From JBBTCX01 sp964494205 (GTDB taxonomy: Bacteria > Planctomycetota > Phycisphaerae > UBA1845), in the NCBI GenBank assembly GCA_964494205.1, contig CAZBRD010000010.1, positions 62,001 to 126,000 of the forward strand: a stretch of 64,000 bases of DNA. The letters run 5' to 3'. Both the position numbers and the translations under genes were made by a program. Every line of letters begins with the position of its first letter. Positions within the stretch are counted from its first letter, which is position 1. Below are positions 7,778 through 15,781 of the stretch, one piece after another. The notes below the pieces were generated by a model that saw only the letters and a program-made list of their open reading frames with translations, did no database searches and was not told the origin of the DNA.

Positions 7778-8218
7778 TTACGATTCGTCATTTGAGCGAT
7801 CTGACAACGACTTGCCACACTCAGGACATACGCCACTGACATTACCGGTCAAATCGTAATTACAATGCGAACAGAAAAGCGAATCAATTGGCGTTCGCCT
7901 GTTGCGCCAATAATCGATGCCTAACCCAATGACGTACCATTGCAAGCCGCCCAGAAACAAGAGTACCAAGTAGATACTCTGGCCACGCAAATGCCATGCA
8001 CCATCAATGTTGAGCAGTAATCCGACTATCATCCCTGCATAATAGTAAGCAGCGACCGCGGGAAGATCGAGAAATGAGAAACAAGGGAATACATGCCCCG
8101 GATCATGAGGATTCTTGAAGAAGAGCCAAACTGCACCCAGGCATATCGAATGGCTAACGAGAAGCACTTTTCGAGAGTTACTGACACTGGCCTTTTTCAT
8201 CGACCCATATTCAACCAT
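7778..8218 (-). CDS. membrane protein with C-terminal zinc ribbon
   Basis: A 146-residue protein with three or four hydrophobic segments (about residues 17-35, 45-68 and 78-100). It ends in a zinc ribbon, CSHCNYDLTGNVSGVCPECG, at about 121-140. It is organised like the protein at 5875-6420 but shorter, with the ribbon at the very end. Small ribbon-tailed membrane proteins of this kind are common in planctomycete genomes and have no assigned function. The downstream gene on the same strand starts within or just after its end. Confidence 0.65.
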   Translation of the reverse strand: MVEYGSMKKASVSNSRKVLLVSHSICLGAVWLFFKNPHDPGHVFPCFSFLDLPAVAAYYYAGMIVGLLLNIDGAWHLRGQSIYLVLLFLGGLQWYVIGLGIDYWRNRRTPIDSLFCSHCNYDLTGNVSGVCPECGKSLSDRSNDES

Positions 8219-8262
8219 TAAGTGTCATGCTGAACAGCGTATTCGACTCCATAACTACGATG

Positions 8263-10440
8263 CTAACTTGTCTGAGCTATCTTCTTTGCCTCTTCCTCAG
8301 CCGCGAGGAAGCGATCGGTGTAGCGCGGGTCGACCTGCTGGCAGACGCGGGTGCAGAGTTCGCCGATGCGCTGGTAGTCGGGGTCGCCTTGGCTGCGGGC
8401 GTGGAATTCGCCGGCGAGGATGACGAGGCGGAGCAGGTGTCGCAGCACGAGTCCTTCGTTCTTTTGCATGTCACGGGCGCGGACGAACTTGTAGAAGTCG
8501 CCGCCGTGTTCGAACAAGCTGCCTGCTGCCCATTTCGGCAGGACGAGGACCGGTTCGGGTGAGGCGAGACGAGCGTCGAACAACGCTTTGAGCATCATCG
8601 CGAGGCCTCGCGGTTCCTGCGGAGCGTCGTCGTCCCACCAGCCGTCGTCCTTGTCGTCCTCTTCCTCATCCGCGCCTTCGATTTTGGCGAGCACGATGCC
8701 CATCTGAACGAGCAACGGTTCGAGGACTTGTGTTTGCAGTGGGCCGGGCGGCATGTCTTCGGGGACGCGGACTTGGCGTTCGATGGCTGGTGGCAGCGGC
8801 AGCACGGACTCGAGTGCAAGCAGTTTCTCTTCAAAGCTCGCGCGAACGAGCTCGCGCGTGAGGAACCCGCCATATAACGGGTCGACGCTGCGGAATGTTT
8901 GAAGCTCTTTGATTCGCTCGCTGAGTGTGATGTGTTCGCCGTCTTCCGAGACGGTCAGGTATTCAAACTTCGCTAGGTTTTGGATCATGAACTTGAGCTG
9001 GTCCTGGAACTTCCCAATTCGTTCGGCGTTGGTGAATCGTTTGGAGAGGAATGATCGCACTTCGCGGAGCGTGCCGGTTTTTGTGAGCATGTAGATGAGA
9101 AACTGATAAGGGATCATCGAGCCGCTGAAGAGTTTCGCGGGTCCGGCTTTGATGAGCATCTGGAACTGGCCCTCGGCCCAGTATTGTTCGGTGTTGCGGC
9201 GGGAGGGTTTCTTGCGTTCCATGTCCTTGCGGGCACGCATGAGGCCGGGGTCTTTGGAGTTGGGGTCGATCTGGTCGTATTTCTTTTTCCACTTGGCGAT
9301 GCGGGCGTCGTCTTCGTGGGCGATGGCGTAGACGTAACCTTGTTTGTCGAACTGCGGCCTACCGGCGCGACCGAACATTTGATGGGCGGCGGAATTGGGC
9401 ACGAGCTTTTTTTCGCCGCGTTTGCCTTTGAGCAGCGTGCTGAGGACGACCGCGCGTGCGGGGAGATTGATGCCTGCAGCCAGCGTTTCGGTGCAGATGA
9501 CAAAGGGGATGAGCTTGCGGAGGAAGAGGCGTTCTACGATTTCCTTATGCTTGGGAAGAATGCCCGCGTGGTGGACGCCTGCTCCGCAGAGGAGCATCTG
9601 ACGAAGTTTGGGCCCGATGCCTTCGACCATGTCGGCTTGCGCTAGTTCCTTTTCGACCTCTGCTTTGGCGGCGGATTCGATCAGCTTTAGCCCTTTGAGA
9701 CGCTCAGCCACTTCCCAGCATTCGTCGCGATCGAAGCAGAAGACGAGTGCCGGGGTTCGGTTTTCGGTGTCATTGGTTGACACCATTTCGGGAAGGTGTT
9801 CGGTGAGAAGTTTGTCGCCGATCCAGATGAACTCCAGCGGAACGCGGCGTTCGTTGGTTTGGACGAGCTGGAGGTTGCGGTCATGCTGCTCGCGAAGCCA
9901 GCCGAGAAACTCGACGGTGTTGCCGACAGTGGCGGAGAGCAGCATGAGTCGCACGTGTTTGGGCAGCAGCACGAGGGAAAGTTCCCACACGATGCCGCGC
10001 TCGGGGTCGTTGAAGTTGTGGAACTCGTCCATCACGACGGAGGCTACGTCGTCCATTTGTTCATCGGTGCCGAGCAGGTGGTTGAGCAGAATCTCGGCGA
10101 CGACGATGCGAACGAGGGCGTCTGGGTTTTCTTTGCGATTGCCGGTGATGAGGCCGATGGAGTCGCGCGGGAAGCCCCACTTTTCGGCTTTGTCCTGGAA
10201 CTCGCGGAACTTCTGATCGGTGAGGGCGATCAGCGGCGTGGTGTAGTAGCAGCGCTTGCGCGAGTGCAGGGCTTCGAAGAGGGCGGCTTCGGCGATCAGC
10301 GTTTTTCCCATGCCTGTTGGTGCGGAGACGAGAATGCCGCCTTCGGACTCGAACCAAGTGAGTAGCGCTTCCTCCTGAAACGGGTAGAGGGCGTAGGGGA
10401 TGGACTCCAGAAATTTGCCGCATATCTCACCGCGATCCAT
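8263..10440 (-). CDS. Ski2-like DEAD/DExH-box helicase
   Basis: A 725-residue superfamily 2 helicase. Walker A is SAPTGMGKT at residues 39-47, the DExH box is MDEFH at 137-141, motif III is LLSAT near 168-171, and motif VI is QMFGRAGRP near 360. The large C-terminal half (about 420-725) is helical and lacks an obvious Hel308-type HhH or a zinc finger. The DEFH box and GRAGRPQFD motif VI match the Ski2/Mtr4/Hel308 group, so ATP-driven unwinding of RNA or structured nucleic acid is the expected activity. An acidic stretch, EGADEEEDDKDDGWWDDD, near 595 looks like a linker. It is monocistronic. It could equally act on DNA; the sequence alone does not decide. Confidence 0.88.
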   Translation of the reverse strand: MDRGEICGKFLESIPYALYPFQEEALLTWFESEGGILVSAPTGMGKTLIAEAALFEALHSRKRCYYTTPLIALTDQKFREFQDKAEKWGFPRDSIGLITGNRKENPDALVRIVVAEILLNHLLGTDEQMDDVASVVMDEFHNFNDPERGIVWELSLVLLPKHVRLMLLSATVGNTVEFLGWLREQHDRNLQLVQTNERRVPLEFIWIGDKLLTEHLPEMVSTNDTENRTPALVFCFDRDECWEVAERLKGLKLIESAAKAEVEKELAQADMVEGIGPKLRQMLLCGAGVHHAGILPKHKEIVERLFLRKLIPFVICTETLAAGINLPARAVVLSTLLKGKRGEKKLVPNSAAHQMFGRAGRPQFDKQGYVYAIAHEDDARIAKWKKKYDQIDPNSKDPGLMRARKDMERKKPSRRNTEQYWAEGQFQMLIKAGPAKLFSGSMIPYQFLIYMLTKTGTLREVRSFLSKRFTNAERIGKFQDQLKFMIQNLAKFEYLTVSEDGEHITLSERIKELQTFRSVDPLYGGFLTRELVRASFEEKLLALESVLPLPPAIERQVRVPEDMPPGPLQTQVLEPLLVQMGIVLAKIEGADEEEDDKDDGWWDDDAPQEPRGLAMMLKALFDARLASPEPVLVLPKWAAGSLFEHGGDFYKFVRARDMQKNEGLVLRHLLRLVILAGEFHARSQGDPDYQRIGELCTRVCQQVDPRYTDRFLAAEEEAKKIAQTS

Positions 10441-10481
10441 GCGGGTACGTTACGAAGGTCTTTGGGGAAAAGCGAATGGGG

Positions 10482-10489
10482 GCGATCGC
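10482..10489. other. GCGATCGC octamer inside a palindrome
   Basis: The octamer lies in GGGGGCGATCGCTCCC between the helicase and the next gene. The same octamer is seen at 11133, 13843, 14505, 21516, 42305 and 58791. It is identical to the HIP1 palindrome that is over-abundant in many cyanobacteria. Any function here is unknown. Confidence 0.4.
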
Positions 10490-10679
10490 TCCCAGTTGGA
10501 AGGTGCGAGAGCTCGCCACCTTGTGTAGTATTTGAATTAGACGAGCGGTTGAATGAATGTTGATTCAAGATGATTGAACCTTGGGCAAAGTCGCGATTCG
10601 CCACGGCCAAGCTGCGGCTTGACCGTGCCACCCGGTGGCAAACGGAAAACAAGCGACTGAAGCACGGGAGTGCGCTGAC

Positions 10680-10853
10680 GTGAAAGCCGAACCGATTCTT
10701 GCAAAGTTGAACGAACTGCGGCATGAGGCTGAGGATGACAAGACGGATATGGAGTACCTCGCCCTGCACCATGCCTTTTGCTTCATTTCCTACAAGATGA
10801 GTGAGTTTCAGAAGTACCTGAACGAGGTGGCCAAGGACGATTCGGATGATTGA
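10680..10853 (+). CDS. small hypothetical protein
   Basis: A 57-residue acidic protein with a central aromatic segment (DMEYLALHHAFCFISYKMSEFQKYLNE) that should form one or two amphipathic helices. I pick the GTG at 10680 because GGGAG at 10665-10669 gives a ribosome-binding site ten bases away; the frame is open back to a GTG at 10635. It sits alone between the helicase and cmk, and no family was recognised. Confidence 0.5.
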   Translation: MKAEPILAKLNELRHEAEDDKTDMEYLALHHAFCFISYKMSEFQKYLNEVAKDDSDD

Positions 10854-11024
10854 TCCGGTTGACTGAAGCAGCAGTCCAATCTTCATTTCACAGTCGATCG
10901 GTTGGCGACCGCCCGGCGTCGAATTAACGGCGGAATAAGGCGTTCCATTCCGGAGCAACCTGTCATTTGTGCCAGTGCTCTTTTTCGTTCCCTAATGCAG
11001 TTTCGTCGTATATGATGCAGTTAG

Positions 11025-11690
11025 ATGATCATCACGATTGACGGTCCAGCGGGTTCAGGTAAGTCGACGGTCGCACGCATGCTGTCGGCCCGGTTGGGCG
11101 TTGCCTATCTGGATACCGGGGCCATGTATCGGGCGATCGCCCATGCGGCTATCCAGCGTGGCGTGGATACCGAGAGTTCCGAAGCACTCTTTGAGCTAGC
11201 TAAGTCGATCGAGCTGGGGGTTTCCTGCGGGGCAACCCAGACGCGGGTGCAGGTCGACGGGGTGGATGTTACCGACGAAATCCGCACGATGGCGGTCAAC
11301 GCGGTCACGTCCAAGGTGGCCAAATGCTCGAAGATTCGCGTCATCCTTGTCGAGCAGCAGCAGCGGATCGGCCGAAAACTGGGTTCGCTGGTGTCGGAGG
11401 GGCGGGATCAGGGAAGCGTAGTGTTCCCGGATGCGGACGCGAAGTTTGTGCTGGAAGCGAGCCTAGGCAAGCGGGCGGAGCGGCGTTTTCAGGAAATGCT
11501 GACAGCCAGCCAGACTGTAACTCTTGACGAAATAACGAATAATCTCCGTTTTCGGGACGACATCGATTCTAAGCAATGGGAGCCGTTGTTGCGGTCGGGA
11601 GAGGCGTTCGTTATCGATACCACCGATCTTTCACTTCCGCAGGTGGTTGAACGAATTACCGAGCTTCTGGCGGATGGCGTCAGGCGATAA
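11025..11690 (+). CDS. cmk: cytidylate kinase
   Basis: Cytidylate kinase phosphorylates CMP and dCMP with ATP in the cytoplasm, feeding pyrimidine nucleotide and phospholipid synthesis. The 221-residue protein has the P-loop ITIDGPAGSGKST at residues 3-15, then the hallmark AYLDTGAMYRAI near 28-39. The LID-like region contains GRDQGSVVFPDADAKFVLEAS, which corresponds to the usual GRDIGTVVFPDA motif with Gln in place of Ile-Gly-Thr spacing residues. The length is normal. A TATGAT hexamer at 11011-11016 would put a transcription start almost at the ATG, so a leaderless or very short-leader mRNA is possible. Confidence 0.92.
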   Translation: MIITIDGPAGSGKSTVARMLSARLGVAYLDTGAMYRAIAHAAIQRGVDTESSEALFELAKSIELGVSCGATQTRVQVDGVDVTDEIRTMAVNAVTSKVAKCSKIRVILVEQQQRIGRKLGSLVSEGRDQGSVVFPDADAKFVLEASLGKRAERRFQEMLTASQTVTLDEITNNLRFRDDIDSKQWEPLLRSGEAFVIDTTDLSLPQVVERITELLADGVRR

Positions 11691-11834
11691 CAGTTCCCTT
11701 CATCGCTTTTGCCCCCGATTGCCCTTGCCGGGGCTTTGCCGTCGAATTGATCACGTATTCTCACGGCTTTCCACGATCACCGCTTGTGTGAAGTGCGCAG
11801 AGTCGCATAATCCCTGCTCTACCCTGAAATTAAT

Positions 11835-12152
11835 TCACCGCGTCTGTAACTCATCGATCAATCGTTTTGCGACATTCCCCATCCACTCCTTTGCAGATTG
11901 GCCATCAAGGCTTGGACAATAATAGCAACCAAGTTCCGAAAAGAGCTTTTCTTCGAGTTGAGTCTCACTGGTGAATCGTTGGTTGTATTGAGTGATAGCA
12001 GCCGCTAGCGCACGAATCTGTGCTTCGTCAACCCCGCTGTTGATATATAGCGCGATGACATCATTCGGCGTATTTGCCTCGCAAGGCCAATCTTCATGAA
12101 AGTACGCGCCAAAGAAATTTCTTAATAGCGGCAAGTCATTCTGATTGTTCAT
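11835..12152 (-). CDS. CdiI-type immunity protein, orphan
   Basis: A 105-residue protein resembling the CdiI_2/contact-dependent inhibition immunity family. It opens LPLLRNFFGAYFHEDWPCEA, continues with a TPNDVIALYI segment, and ends with LGCYYCPSLDGQSAKEWMG then a short helix. These match the 'FF..YFH.DW' and 'lG..y.p...g.s..eWL' pattern of the family as I remember it. I use the ATG at 12152, whose product starts just before the conserved block; the open frame extends back to 12242. Immunity proteins normally sit beside the toxin they neutralise, but no CdiA, polymorphic toxin or toxin C-terminus is recognisable within this window. It may protect against neighbours' toxins or be a relic. Confidence 0.6.
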   Translation of the reverse strand: MNNQNDLPLLRNFFGAYFHEDWPCEANTPNDVIALYINSGVDEAQIRALAAAITQYNQRFTSETQLEEKLFSELGCYYCPSLDGQSAKEWMGNVAKRLIDELQTR

Positions 12153-12617
12153 AGTATCGAGAATCCAGTTAGAATGTAGCGTCCGCCAGAAACGTTGCCT
12201 TGTAAAGCGATTTTGACTCCTATCCCTCGTACGCCAATTCATCCTCGATCGCCTTTGCCACTGCCCACCACCGCCTGCTCATTCTTACTGCTACAATAAC
12301 AACAACGCCCAATACGGTTGCTTCAACAACGGCCAGGCCATTTGACCCCGCCAAAGTACCGCTATCGCATGCCCCAGCTGACCAGGTACCCAGTGATTTG
12401 AACCAATTGCGTTACAGGGCTACATCCACGAAACATTGATTCGTACGTAACTTTCGTACATGATAGGGTTTGCGCTTATCGGCGGTGGTTGGAAGCCATA
12501 GCGCGGCTGCAATCGGTTGTGGAATTCGGGTGTACAATCTAGGCGTGTGCGTTCGATGGGTAGTTGTACGCGCAATAGTTGCCGAAATAAGGGCGAATAG
12601 GTCGAGATTGGTCGCAG
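12153..12617. other. gene-poor interval before the secretion locus
   Basis: No convincing gene is seen in these 465 bases. A TACAAT hexamer at 12533-12538, about 85 bases before gspF, may be the -10 of the secretion-locus promoter, but no well-placed -35 was found. Short palindromes such as GTACGTAACTTTCGTAC near 12445 are present. The region may contain debris of a toxin gene that once accompanied the immunity gene, but nothing readable supports that. Confidence 0.4.
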
Positions 12618-13814
12618 ATGCCAACGTACAGTTATAGGGCAGTTGGGGGCAACGGGAAGTCAGTGACGGGAGTTCTCACGGCTGAGAACTACCAGGTCGC
12701 CCTCCGTATGCTCGACGAGCAATCGCTCTTTCCGGTGAAGGTATCGGAGGGGGCGGAGGCGAGCAGTCTGCCGTTCTCGCGCAAGCGCAAGATCAAGAGT
12801 CATCATCTCACCACGTTCTACAGCCAGTTGGCGGACCTTCTGAAGGCTGGCGTGCCGATGTTGCGGTCGCTCGATGTGCTGGGCAAATCGGCGTCGGCCG
12901 GCGGACTGGCTCAGACGGTGAAGGAACTTCGCGAGGATGTGGCTGGCGGTATGCCGCTGGGTGAGGCGATGGCTAAACACCCGAATGCGTTTTCGCCGCT
13001 GCAAGCGTCAATGGTGAAAGCAGGTGAGTCCGGAGGATTCCTTGAGGACGTGCTGCACCGCATCGCGATTTTTTCGGAGAAGCAGGATGAGCTGAAGAAC
13101 AAGGTCATCGGCGCGATGGTCTATCCGGCGATTCTGGTTTTTGCTGGCAGTTGTGTATTCATGTTGCTGATGCTTCTTGTCGTTCCGAAGTTCAAGGAGT
13201 TTTTGCGGCCCGAGAACTTCAACTTCCTGACGACGATCATTTTCGGCTTCGCCGACTTTATGAAGAACAATTATGTCACGCTGGCCGGTGTCATTGCGGG
13301 CGTCGCCTTCATCTACTCCATGTGGAGGCGCACGGAGCGCGGGCAGCACACCGTTGAGACGATCAAGCTTCGTGCTCCCGTGTTCGGCAAGATCACGACC
13401 ATGGTGGCGATCTGCCGGTTCTGCCGCATTCTGGGAACGATGTTGCACAACGGCGTTCCGATTCTGCAGGCGCTGCGAATTTCCAAGGACTCCGCCGGCA
13501 ATAGGATTCTCGCGGAATTGATCGAAGAGGCTGCGGACAGTGTAAAGAAAGGCGCCGCTTTGTCGGCGCCGCTGGGTGCATCGGGTCTCTTTCCGCCGAC
13601 GGTTGTCGACATGATCGCCGTGGCTGAGGAGAGCAATAATCTGGAAACGGTTCTCGTACAAATCGCGGATACCAACGAGGTCCGAACGGCGCGAACAATT
13701 GATTTGGCGGTTCGTATTCTTGAGCCGATTCTGCTGATGTTCATGGCGCTCATGGTATTGACGATCGCGATGGGATTGTTGCTGCCGATTCTGACGATGG
13801 GAACGGGGGTATAA
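12618..13814 (+). CDS. gspF: type II secretion / pilus inner-membrane platform protein GspF
   Basis: GspF/PilC is the polytopic inner-membrane protein on which pseudopilins are assembled by the ATPase. This 398-residue copy has an N-terminal cytoplasmic segment (PTYSYRAVGGNGKSVTGVL) and two repeated T2SSF domains. The repeats are FYSQLADLLKAGVPMLRSLD near 71-90 and FCRILGTMLHNGVPILQALR near 270-290. Three membrane helices lie at about 170-195, 215-235 and 370-395. The ATG at 12618 gives the standard N-terminus. It heads a long same-strand gene cluster of pseudopilins and secretins; the cognate ATPase GspE is not in this window. Confidence 0.93.
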   Translation: MPTYSYRAVGGNGKSVTGVLTAENYQVALRMLDEQSLFPVKVSEGAEASSLPFSRKRKIKSHHLTTFYSQLADLLKAGVPMLRSLDVLGKSASAGGLAQTVKELREDVAGGMPLGEAMAKHPNAFSPLQASMVKAGESGGFLEDVLHRIAIFSEKQDELKNKVIGAMVYPAILVFAGSCVFMLLMLLVVPKFKEFLRPENFNFLTTIIFGFADFMKNNYVTLAGVIAGVAFIYSMWRRTERGQHTVETIKLRAPVFGKITTMVAICRFCRILGTMLHNGVPILQALRISKDSAGNRILAELIEEAADSVKKGAALSAPLGASGLFPPTVVDMIAVAEESNNLETVLVQIADTNEVRTARTIDLAVRILEPILLMFMALMVLTIAMGLLLPILTMGTGV

Positions 13815-13850
13815 CGAATTACGAATTACGAATTACGAAAAAGCGATCGC
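13815..13850. repeat. CGAATTA heptamer tandem repeat
   Basis: Three head-to-tail copies of CGAATTA (13815-13835) begin immediately after the gspF stop and are followed by CGAAAAAGCGATCGC. Related ATTAC/ATTCG repeats occur at 52053-52080 and 52126-52149. They form a family of A/T-rich intergenic tandem repeats within otherwise operonic spacing. Confidence 0.65.
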
Positions 13851-13935
13851 AGCATTGGGATGTTGCGTCGTGCAGAAACGTATAACAACCAAACTTGGAT
13901 CAATGAGATTCAATAGGCAAAAGGGAGAAAAAGAC

Positions 13936-14400
13936 ATGCGGAAGATGAATCGTAGAAAGCGTCATGCGTTTACGCTTATGGAAGTTTTGCTGGTGGCGGG
14001 CATTCTCGCGCTGTTGGCTGCGTTTGCGCTTCCCAAGCTTGTGCAGCAATCTGATGATGCGAAGAAGAAGTTGGCTACCGCCGCGGTTGAGGCTAACGGG
14101 TCTATTGCCAAGGCGCTGGATTCGTATGCGAATGACATGGGCAAGTACCCAGATACTGATGAAGGGCTACAAGTATTGTTCATGAGGAAGGACCAAAACA
14201 AAGACGAACGGTTTAACGGTCCCTATATGAACGGCTCTTATGAAAAGAACTGCAAAGATCCGTGGGGAAATCACTTTGAATACAAGTCGCCGGGCGAATT
14301 CAACGAGGACGGCTATGACCTGTGGAGCCGCGGCAAGGACGGCGAGGACGACAACGGTAAGGAAGGCAGCGACGACATCAAGAACTGGAGCGAGAAATAG
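13936..14400 (+). CDS. gspG: major pseudopilin GspG
   Basis: GspG is the main subunit of the periplasmic pseudopilus that pushes cargo through the secretin. This 154-residue protein has a short basic leader (MRKMNRRKRHA) and the class III signal FTLMEVLLVAGILALL, so prepilin peptidase would cut after Ala (usually Gly) and leave Phe at +1 and Glu at +5. The globular domain shows the GspG hallmarks KYPDTDEGLQVLF, DPWGNHFEYKSPG and DLWSRGKDGEDD, the last being the calcium-binding loop, then DDIKNW. I start it at the ATG at 13936, preceded by GGGAGAAAAAG. It is followed by a closely related copy at 14430. Confidence 0.92.
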   Translation: MRKMNRRKRHAFTLMEVLLVAGILALLAAFALPKLVQQSDDAKKKLATAAVEANGSIAKALDSYANDMGKYPDTDEGLQVLFMRKDQNKDERFNGPYMNGSYEKNCKDPWGNHFEYKSPGEFNEDGYDLWSRGKDGEDDNGKEGSDDIKNWSEK

Positions 14401-14429
14401 GCTCCAAATCGTTGGTGTTTAACTCCTTT

Positions 14430-14897
14430 ATGAACACCATGCGCGGACATAGGCATAGAGCTTCTGGTCTTGGCTGGGTGATGACTGTCATCGGTCTTGC
14501 CGTCGCGATCGCTTACTCGATGCTTCCAAAAATCTCGGACGGTCACAGCCGCGGAGCCAAAGTTGGTATTGCTCAGGCGGCGGTTGAAGAGAACGGTGCG
14601 ATTGCCAAGGCACTCGATGCCTACCGCAGCGACATCGGTAAGTATCCGAGCACCGCGGAGGGTCTTCAGATTCTCTTCCAACGAAAAGGCGGTAGTACGG
14701 ATGTTCGTTTCAACGGTCCTTACATGAACGGAACCTACGAACGCAACTGCAAGGATCCGTGGGGGAAGAATTACGAGTACAAGTCGCCGGGCATATTCAA
14801 CGAGGACAGGTTCGATCTTTGGAGTTGCGGAAAAAACGGCAAGGACGACGGCGGCAAGGAAGGCAGCGACGACGTCAAGAATTGGAGCGAGAAGTAG
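14430..14897 (+). CDS. second GspG-like protein without prepilin signal
   Basis: A 155-residue tandem paralogue of the preceding GspG: the globular domain is closely similar (KYPSTAEGLQILF, RFNGPYMNG, DPWGKNYEYKSPG, DDVKNWSEK). The N-terminus differs. Instead of FTLxE it has RASGLGWVMTVIGLAVAIAY, a hydrophobic helix with no Glu at +5, so prepilin peptidase processing is not expected in the normal way. In the calcium loop, WSRGKDG has become WSCGKNG, losing an Asp and gaining a Cys. I use the ATG at 14430; TTG or GTG codons slightly upstream are alternatives. It may be a signal-anchored regulator or adaptor of the pseudopilus, or a decaying duplicate; the intact frame favours function. Confidence 0.85.
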   Translation: MNTMRGHRHRASGLGWVMTVIGLAVAIAYSMLPKISDGHSRGAKVGIAQAAVEENGAIAKALDAYRSDIGKYPSTAEGLQILFQRKGGSTDVRFNGPYMNGTYERNCKDPWGKNYEYKSPGIFNEDRFDLWSCGKNGKDDGGKEGSDDVKNWSEK

Positions 14898-14940
14898 GAG
14901 CGAATTATTTGGTCGGGCATGGTCGAGTTTGCGGAAGAGA

Positions 14941-14978
14941 CCCTCACCCTGCCCTCTCCCTAATAGGGAGAGGGAAGC
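14941..14978. repeat. CCCTCTCCC...GGGAGAGGG hairpin repeat
   Basis: A perfect hairpin CCCTCTCCC (14952-14960), loop TAATA, GGGAGAGGG (14966-14974), preceded by CCCTCACCCTGC. This is a widespread intergenic repeat type. It lies between the second GspG-like gene and gspH; no T run follows, so transcription probably continues. Confidence 0.7.
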
Positions 14979-15016
14979 CGATGCGCTCGCGTAGGCGGTG
15001 TCGGCAGGCTCCCCAG

Positions 15017-15781
15017 ATGAGGACGAATCACTCCGCATTCACTCTGCTCGAAGTCGTGCTGGTCATGGCGCTGCTGGTGATCATTGCGTCGGCGGCTGTG
15101 CCTACGTTTATTCAGGAGATACGCCGACAAGAGCTGCCCGAATCGGCGCGGAAGATGCGTGCGTTGATTACCTTGGTACGCGCGCACGCGGCGCTGGATG
15201 GCAAGCGATATCGAATCCGGTTTGCAGAAGAGGACGAGACCACGCGGCCGGGGCGGGAGCATCAGCCGATCATCGAGTGCGAAGAGGATCCCTTTCTTGA
15301 TCCGGAACTATTCACCGAGGTCAACACGCCTTGGTCCAATCAGATCGTGCTTGTGGGCCACGTGTGGTGTGCGGAAGTTCGCCTGGGAAAACCGACCATC
15401 GAGGACTTGCAGGATCGTCGCGAGCAGGTGGCTGAGGATCTGGAGCAGGCGTTCGAAGGGCAGAAGGAGGACTTCAACCCCGATCGTCCACCGCTTTACG
15501 TAGAGCCCGATGGTTCCTGCGACTGGGTGACGTTCACTGTCACCGAGGCACCTTATGACTTGTCGATCGAGCAAATGATCGATGAGCCGAAGATCGATGT
15601 AATTCTCGATGGCGACACCGGTGGATGCTGGCTGCAACGACCTTTCTATCAGGAAGAGCTCGATTTGTTTGAAGAGAAAGGTTGGCCGGCGGTATTGCGA
15701 CAGGATTTCCTGACCCCGCGACCACTTACTGAGAATGACGTGCTTGAACTTCACGAGCGGCCCAAAGGATCGCCGAAATGA
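15017..15781 (+). CDS. GspH-like minor pseudopilin
   Basis: A 254-residue minor pseudopilin. It begins MRTNHSAFTLLEVVLVMALL, with the class III signal (Ala before Phe, Glu at +5), and continues into the long N-terminal pilin helix. The rest is acidic and longer than the usual GspH of about 170 residues, with extra charged insertions (EDETTRPGREHQPIIECEED and others). GspH sits at or near the pseudopilus tip complex. I start it at the ATG at 15017; a possible upstream ATG at 14981 would give an atypically long leader. Its last bases overlap the ATG of the next gene by four (ATGA), so it is translationally coupled. Assignment to GspH rather than another minor pilin rests on gene order. Confidence 0.75.
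   Translation: MRTNHSAFTLLEVVLVMALLVIIASAAVPTFIQEIRRQELPESARKMRALITLVRAHAALDGKRYRIRFAEEDETTRPGREHQPIIECEEDPFLDPELFTEVNTPWSNQIVLVGHVWCAEVRLGKPTIEDLQDRREQVAEDLEQAFEGQKEDFNPDRPPLYVEPDGSCDWVTFTVTEAPYDLSIEQMIDEPKIDVILDGDTGGCWLQRPFYQEELDLFEEKGWPAVLRQDFLTPRPLTENDVLELHERPKGSPK

Noticed and set aside
9184..9645. Long plus-strand frames inside the helicase gene
   Set aside because: They are antisense to a well-supported helicase with all motifs intact.
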